Origin: Bordetella petrii
Lineage (GTDB): Bacteria > Pseudomonadota > Gammaproteobacteria > Burkholderiales > Burkholderiaceae_B
Direction of reading: 5' to 3'
Length of the DNA: 64,000 nucleotides
Assembly: GCA_017745595.1 (NCBI GenBank)
Contig: WMBV01000021.1
Location: forward strand, 1 to 64,000
Shown here: piece by piece, positions 60,519-64,000 of the stretch
Numbering within the stretch: the stretch's first letter is position 1
How the letters are laid out: each line of letters starts with the position of its first letter
Position numbers and translations under genes: made by a program
The notes under the pieces: model-generated
Told to the model about the DNA's origin: nothing
Databases searched by the model: none
The model's input: the letters and a program-made list of their open reading frames with translations, nothing else

Positions 60519-61736
60519 ATGGCAGTGGACGACACCGCGCCAGGCCTTGGCCCCGTCGGACTCGCCGATCTGTTCGACGCCGCGCTTAAAGACCTCGCAC
60601 CGAAAGTTCGTCCCCCCGTGCCGATTCCCTCATCCGCACCGTCTCCGTCCGCAGCCCGCGACAGTTTACTATTCAGCGGCAATCGGCACGAGAGCGTGCC
60701 GCGGCAGCTGTTCCTTGATCGACGCCTGACGCCACTGGAACGCAACGCCTGGCAGGTGTTCCGGATGATGCTCAACGAGGATGGCGTCACTGCGTTTCCA
60801 ACATATGAGCAACTTCGGCCGTGGCTCGCATCAATGCCCTGCGCCGGACAAGCCTCCCACGAGACCGTCGCACGGGCGCTCACGCTGCTGCGCCTGACCC
60901 GGTGGCTGAGCCTGGTGCGGCGGCGACGCGACTCCAAGACCGGCCGCATCCTCGGCAATCTCTATGTCTTGCATGATGAGCCGTTGACGCCATTCGAGGC
61001 GATGCAGCTCGACGCCGATTACCTGGTGCTGGTAAGCCAGTCTCTGGGCCACTCGGCCAAGGCCGTCCAGATGGTGGGCCTCAACACCCTTCGAGAGATC
61101 GCCGAGGACCCGATGCTGTCCGGCCGCACCTTGCCATCGCGGTTGCAAGTGCTCGCCGAACGCCTGTCTCGCCCGGGCATCACCGCCGCCGAAAGTTATC
61201 CACAAGCGGATGCCGCTCGCGATTCCGAAGAAGGGGTTTCGAGCCTTCTTCGGAATCGCGAACGCCCTACTTCGGAATCCGAAGCAGGGCTGAAACCCCC
61301 GTCAGACGCCTCTCTTCGGAATCCGAAGCAGGACCGTACTGTACGTAGTAGTCGTATTGATGAAGTACGTACTACCGCGCAGGCACGCGCGCTGGGGGAC
61401 CTGCATTGGCCCAAGCGCTTCACGGCACTGAAGGCAGAGCAGCAGGCAGGCGCCAGGATGGCGTTGCAGCAGGTGGACGGCTCCCTGCGACAGGCCGTGC
61501 TGAACGATTGGGCCGCTCGCTGCGGCAACCACGCGGTTCGCAACCCTGCGGGGTATCTATTCGGCATCATCCAGCGCGCCATTCGCGGTGAGTTCAATGC
61601 GTGGGCCAAGCAGGCTGCCCCCTCACCATCCGCGCCCGTGCGATCGCCGCCGCCTGAGCCGCCGCGCAGCGTCGTTCCACCCGAAGTGGCCCGGCAACAC
61701 ATCGAGCGGCTTCGCCACCTGTTGCGCAAGCCCTGA
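60519..61736 (+). CDS. STY4528-family ICE replication-like protein
   Basis: This 405-aa protein matches the family named STY4528 pathogenicity-island replication protein. The N-terminal half (HESVPRQLFLDRRLTPLERNAWQVFRMMLNEDG then PTYEQLRPWLASMP and SHETVARALTLLRLTRWLSLVRRRRD) looks like tandem winged helices as in plasmid Rep proteins. A serine/arginine-rich linker (about residues 225-290) is encoded by DNA full of inverted repeats. The C-terminal part ends in ARQHIERLRHLLRKP. Direct proof of replication activity is not in the sequence. Confidence 0.8.
   Translation: MAVDDTAPGLGPVGLADLFDAALKDLAPKVRPPVPIPSSAPSPSAARDSLLFSGNRHESVPRQLFLDRRLTPLERNAWQVFRMMLNEDGVTAFPTYEQLRPWLASMPCAGQASHETVARALTLLRLTRWLSLVRRRRDSKTGRILGNLYVLHDEPLTPFEAMQLDADYLVLVSQSLGHSAKAVQMVGLNTLREIAEDPMLSGRTLPSRLQVLAERLSRPGITAAESYPQADAARDSEEGVSSLLRNRERPTSESEAGLKPPSDASLRNPKQDRTVRSSRIDEVRTTAQARALGDLHWPKRFTALKAEQQAGARMALQQVDGSLRQAVLNDWAARCGNHAVRNPAGYLFGIIQRAIRGEFNAWAKQAAPSPSAPVRSPPPEPPRSVVPPEVARQHIERLRHLLRKP
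61217..61261. repeat. Perfect 17-bp hairpin inside the STY4528-like gene
   Basis: Arms CGCGATTCCGAAGAAG (61218-61233) and CTTCTTCGGAATCGCG (61245-61260) plus one flanking T-A pair, with an 11-nt loop. It lies in the region coding for the disordered linker and shares TTCGGAATC with the palindromes that follow. Confidence 0.75.
61270..61375. repeat. Iteron-like palindromes inside the STY4528-like gene
   Basis: Two copies of CTTCGGA-A-TCCGAAG (61270-61284 and 61314-61328, both followed by CAGG), 44 bp apart, come first. Near-direct repeats GTACGTAGTAG and GTACGTACTAC follow at 61341-61351 and 61365-61375. The arrangement resembles an origin with iterons. Confidence 0.6.
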
Positions 61737-61780
61737 TCACACAACCAAGGCCATGAAACAGACGCCAGTGGCCGTCAGCA

Positions 61781-61803
61781 GAGCTATCCCCTGGGGATAG
61801 CTC
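61781..61803. promoter_or_regulatory. Perfect 23-bp dyad, copy 1 (InrR-like leader)
   Basis: GAGCTATCCCC-T-GGGGATAGCTC, perfect 11-bp arms. It lies 118 nt before the InrR-like ATG and recurs at 63802. With a one-base centre it is a better protein-binding site than an RNA hairpin. A second dyad (AACCGG-N7-CCGGTT) lies at 61830-61848, also with a GGGGATA core. Confidence 0.6.
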
Positions 61804-61921
61804 GCGCCGTCAGCGGCCACCACGCCTACAACCGGGGATACGCCGGTTTCGGTTTGTTGACTGACTGCCTTCCGCTGCGTGCCGATGCTGGCGGCTCCTT
61901 GTCCACCAGCGAGCGGTCACC

Positions 61922-62704
61922 ATGGCAACCAACAACGAACCATTGCAACTGAATCTCGGGTCGCTACGCAGCGCGATGTCGCTGACGCTGCACACCCATC
62001 ACGCATCACGCATCTGGCATGGCCGCGCCGCCGCCGAGGGGCGGCCGGGCATTGTCGGTTTGAACGGCTACATGGCCGCGATGAACAAGATGAAGCGCGG
62101 CGCGGAGCAAGACGATCCGTACAGCGACTGGTGGATGCTTCGCATCGAAGAAAAGCTCGACCACACCAAGGCCACGCTGCAAGCCCTGCGCGATCAGGTG
62201 GACCAGGCACTGGCCGGTGTTCCTGCCGCCCTGAGCCTTGGCGAGAACCTCAACGTCCAGCCCGTCAAGCTGCCACTTTTCGTGAACGCCCAGCTCGGTT
62301 TTGCCGCGGTCTATCTGCTGGCGGACTACGACGACATTGCCCGCAAGCTGATCCTCGCCCATCACACCGCCCTGATCGATCGCTCGACGTTGGAACGCTG
62401 GCTCAACGAAGGGGCTCACGCGCTGCGCAGCCTGTTCAGTCTGGCTCAACAGTACCGATATTCGGGCTGCACCCGCGACGACTTCGCGGCGAGAAATGCC
62501 GCAGCGCGGGTGGCGCTGGAGAAGTTCGGCGAGCTGCCGCAGGAAGTGCTTGAAGGCACGCGCCGGTCGAAGTTCGCGCCGCCCATCACACGCCGTGGCC
62601 CGCAACAGCACGGTGAGAGCGCTGCCGCAACCGCACCCACAAGCGACGAAGCCATTGGCACCGATCCAGCCGAGAGTAGCGCCGACGAGGACGAACCGGC
62701 ATGA
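61922..62704 (+). CDS. inrR: TIGR03761/PFL_4669-type ICE protein, InrR-like
   Basis: This 260-aa protein matches the ICE family PFL_4669 (LQLNLGSLRSAMSLTLHTHHASRIWHGRAAAEGRPGIVGLNGYMAAMNKMKRGAEQDDPYSDWWMLRIEEKL). It corresponds by order to InrR of ICEclc, which raises expression of integrase in transfer-competent cells. The final 60 residues are acidic and disordered. It overlaps the DUF3158 gene by four bases (ATGA). Confidence 0.82.
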   Translation: MATNNEPLQLNLGSLRSAMSLTLHTHHASRIWHGRAAAEGRPGIVGLNGYMAAMNKMKRGAEQDDPYSDWWMLRIEEKLDHTKATLQALRDQVDQALAGVPAALSLGENLNVQPVKLPLFVNAQLGFAAVYLLADYDDIARKLILAHHTALIDRSTLERWLNEGAHALRSLFSLAQQYRYSGCTRDDFAARNAAARVALEKFGELPQEVLEGTRRSKFAPPITRRGPQQHGESAAATAPTSDEAIGTDPAESSADEDEPA

Positions 62705-63228
62705 GCGACCCGAACCGCGAACTGCGCTACTTCCATCGCTTGGAACAGCTAGCCTTCGTGAGGCTGGAACACGCAGCCTCTCTAAAAGGCCTTTTAAAGC
62801 CTTTTAAAGGTAAAGGGGATCTTGAGACCTGGGCCAGCCAGTGCTTCGCCATGCGCGATGAGTTGATCATTCTGGCGCAGCGTCAAGTGCTGCAACAGGC
62901 CAGCGGGCACCCCTTCTGTCTGCTGCCCGTGGAGCTGGCCCAGCAGACCACTGGCGCAGGAACGACCTTTCTGCGTTGGCGCAGGCATGACCGCTCCGCC
63001 ATGGGCGTGGCCCTGTGGCAGGAGGTGATGGCGAGCACCAACACGTCGGTCAACCTGCTGGCCGACCTGCACGCGATCGAGCTGCAGCGCATCACGCTGA
63101 ACATGCAGATCAGCCTGTTGCACACCTTGGGCAGGCAGGCGCAGGAATGCGCCAGCAAGGCGGCCGAGGCGGAAGACGCCTACCTGCGTCGGCTCACGTC
63201 CATACCTCCCGCAATGCGCGATCGATGA
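62701..63228 (+). CDS. DUF3158 family ICE protein
   Basis: This 175-aa protein belongs to DUF3158, found only in ICEs of this kind. It starts SDPNRELRYFHRLEQLAFVRLEHAASLKGLLKPFKGKGDLETWASQCFAMRDELIILAQRQVL and ends in a long helical segment (LLADLHAIELQRITLNMQISLLHTLGRQAQECASKAAEAEDAYL). A tandem GCCTTTTAAA repeat lies near codon 30. Function unknown; the gene sits with ssb and may act in DNA metabolism. Confidence 0.83.
   Translation: MSDPNRELRYFHRLEQLAFVRLEHAASLKGLLKPFKGKGDLETWASQCFAMRDELIILAQRQVLQQASGHPFCLLPVELAQQTTGAGTTFLRWRRHDRSAMGVALWQEVMASTNTSVNLLADLHAIELQRITLNMQISLLHTLGRQAQECASKAAEAEDAYLRRLTSIPPAMRDR
62784..62809. repeat. A+T-rich tandem/palindromic repeat in DUF3158 gene
   Basis: AAAAGGCCTTTT (62784-62795) runs into a tandem GCCTTTTAAA (period 10; 62789-62808). 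It encodes GLLKPFKGK, so it may be only codon-driven, but the A+T run is unusual in this GC-rich gene. Confidence 0.45.
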
Positions 63229-63301
63229 TCGCGTCGGGTACCCCAGCACGCTCCCGGCGCCAACATGGCACGGGTATTTCAACCACCAAGGAGATTGCAC
63301 C

Positions 63302-63754
63302 ATGAGCACGCATTTTTCAGGCGAAGGCAACATCGGCTCGCCCCCCGAGTACCGGGAGTTCCCCAACGGCAACGACGAACCGCGCCGGCTGCTCCGGCTG
63401 AACGTCTATTTCGACAACCCCGTGTCCACCAAGGGCGGCGACTTCGAGGACCGCGGCGGCTTCTGGGCGCCGGTGGAAGTCTGGCACCGCGACGCCACGC
63501 ACTGGAAGGACCTCTACCAGAAAGGCATGCGTGTGCTGGTCGTCGGCCGCATGGAGCGCGAACCCTGGACCGATAACGAAGATCAGCCGCGCGAGACCTG
63601 GCAGATTAACGCGCGCAGCGTCGGCATCCTGCCGTTCCGCGTCGAGTCCATCGTCCTCAGCCCCAAATCGCAGGAGACCGCACAGGAGGAAGAGCCGGAG
63701 CCCCCGGCCGCCCAGGAACCAGCTGCGCCGAAGGAGGCCAAGCGCAGGAAGTGA
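63302..63754 (+). CDS. ssb: ICE-encoded single-stranded DNA-binding protein
   Basis: This 150-aa SSB-like OB-fold protein has an ICE-type variant: EPRRLLRLNVYFDNPVSTKGGDFEDRGGFWAPVEVWHRDATHWKDLYQKGMRVLVVGRMEREPW. The C-terminal tail is acidic and then basic (KRRK), and lacks the DDDIPF tip of housekeeping SSB. It would coat single-stranded DNA during transfer. It is the last gene of the module, followed by a hairpin. Confidence 0.87.
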   Translation: MSTHFSGEGNIGSPPEYREFPNGNDEPRRLLRLNVYFDNPVSTKGGDFEDRGGFWAPVEVWHRDATHWKDLYQKGMRVLVVGRMEREPWTDNEDQPRETWQINARSVGILPFRVESIVLSPKSQETAQEEEPEPPAAQEPAAPKEAKRRK

Positions 63755-63760
63755 CCCAGG

Positions 63761-63793
63761 ATGGGGGCGGCCGCAGTACGTCGCCGCCCCCAT
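63761..63793 (+). terminator. Hairpin after ssb (possible terminator)
   Basis: ATGGGGGCGGC-N11-GCCGCCCCCAT, a perfect 11-bp GC-rich stem six nt after the ssb stop. There is no T-run, so termination is likely but not certain. Confidence 0.5.
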
Positions 63794-63801
63794 GTCCTCG
63801 C

Positions 63802-63824
63802 GAGCTATCCCCAGGGGATAGCTC
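63802..63824. promoter_or_regulatory. Perfect 23-bp dyad, copy 2 (downstream of ssb)
   Basis: GAGCTATCCCC-A-GGGGATAGCTC, identical to copy 1 at 61781 apart from the centre base. It lies just after the ssb hairpin and probably heads the next ICE transcript beyond the window. The remaining 176 nt hold no gene I can support. Confidence 0.6.
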
Positions 63825-64000
63825 CACCGGCATCCACCGACGTCCACGCGCTCCCGAACATCTCGGCTCCAGGCCCGCACATCGCCGGCCGCACACCATC
63901 CCCGCCCAAGCCATTCCGTCGGCGTGAAAGCGGTCGCCGCCGCATGCAGCTTGTTTGCTGCTGCCCCAGCAGGCGCTCGGCATCCTCGATCCCAGCAACT

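Larger units (their letters stand above)
55228..64000 (+). mobile_element. ICEclc/PFGI-1-type integrative and conjugative element, left (partition) end
   Basis: The gene order conserved-end gene, alpA, parA, shi-like, parB, DUF2857, STY4528-like, InrR-like, DUF3158, ssb is that of the att-proximal stabilisation module of this ICE family. All genes point inward from the att site. The window stops before topoisomerase, relaxase, mating-pair and integrase genes, so completeness cannot be judged. Low GC near the start (56080-58300) contrasts with the chromosome to the left. Confidence 0.85.

Noticed and set aside
1-64000. CRISPR array
   Set aside because: No regular series of 25-40-bp repeats with unique spacers is visible anywhere. 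The repeats in the ICE are short dyads, not an array.

Overview
The window is GC-rich (except for a few AT-rich islands) and looks like the chromosome of an Alcaligenaceae-type betaproteobacterium, most like Bordetella or Achromobacter. The main reason is seven Bug-type (tripartite tricarboxylate, TTT) periplasmic binding proteins, a family hugely expanded in that group. They sit among CoA-ester catabolic operons, each next to a LysR or IclR regulator. The genus assignment is inference from gene content; no rRNA or intact tRNA is present.

Layout. 31-903 is an MBL-fold hydrolase. 1061-12513 (minus) is a long catabolic operon: DUF35/thiolase-fold pair, Bug protein, two-subunit CoA-transferase, three-part biotin-dependent acyl-CoA carboxylase, a second Bug protein, SDR, MaoC hydratase, CMD protein and 3-hydroxyisobutyrate-dehydrogenase-like enzyme. 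It has a divergent LysR gene at 12666. 13748-15506 holds a small exported protein, a GNAT and an SRPBCC-ArsR pair. 15700-24762 (plus) is a hydantoinase/oxoprolinase cluster (hyuA, hyuB, regulator, Bug, MmgE/PrpD, saccharopine-dehydrogenase-like). Its regulator is an IclR protein fused to a complete TAXI-TRAP solute-binding domain. 24774-28830 (minus) is a Bug-cupin-aldolase-SDR-SDR operon with a divergent LysR. 29905-32777 are housekeeping or accessory singletons. 32824-42646 (minus) is an acyl-CoA / 2-oxoacid dehydrogenase operon: CoA-transferase III, MaoC, acyl-CoA dehydrogenase, E1alpha, E1beta, E2, two hot-dog hydratases and E3, followed by an IclR gene. Two Bug genes and an MmgE/PrpD gene (42893-46291) diverge from it. 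46315-50699 has a YjaB-like GNAT, a DUF72 protein, a HipBA toxin-antitoxin pair in an AT-rich island and an Asp/Glu-racemase-like protein. 51058-55021 has CoA-transferase III, Bug, enoyl-CoA hydratase and a divergent LysR.

From about 55228 to the right edge lies one end of an integrative and conjugative element of the ICEclc/PFGI-1 type. It starts at an 18-bp copy of what appears to be the 3' end of a tRNA-Gly (an att site). After a roughly 0.8-kb gene-less leader come a conserved end gene, alpA, parA, a HicA-like shi homologue, parB, DUF2857, an STY4528-type replication-like gene, a TIGR03761/InrR-like gene, DUF3158 and ssb. The integrase, relaxase and type IV secretion genes would lie beyond the window.

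The items most worth a second look are: the IclR-TAXI one-component fusion with its twin operator-like dyads; the internal hairpin and iteron-like repeats inside the ICE replication-like gene; the perfect 23-bp dyad found twice in the ICE; the tRNA-Gly-derived att site; and the 2-oxoacid dehydrogenase operon with embedded MaoC hydratases.
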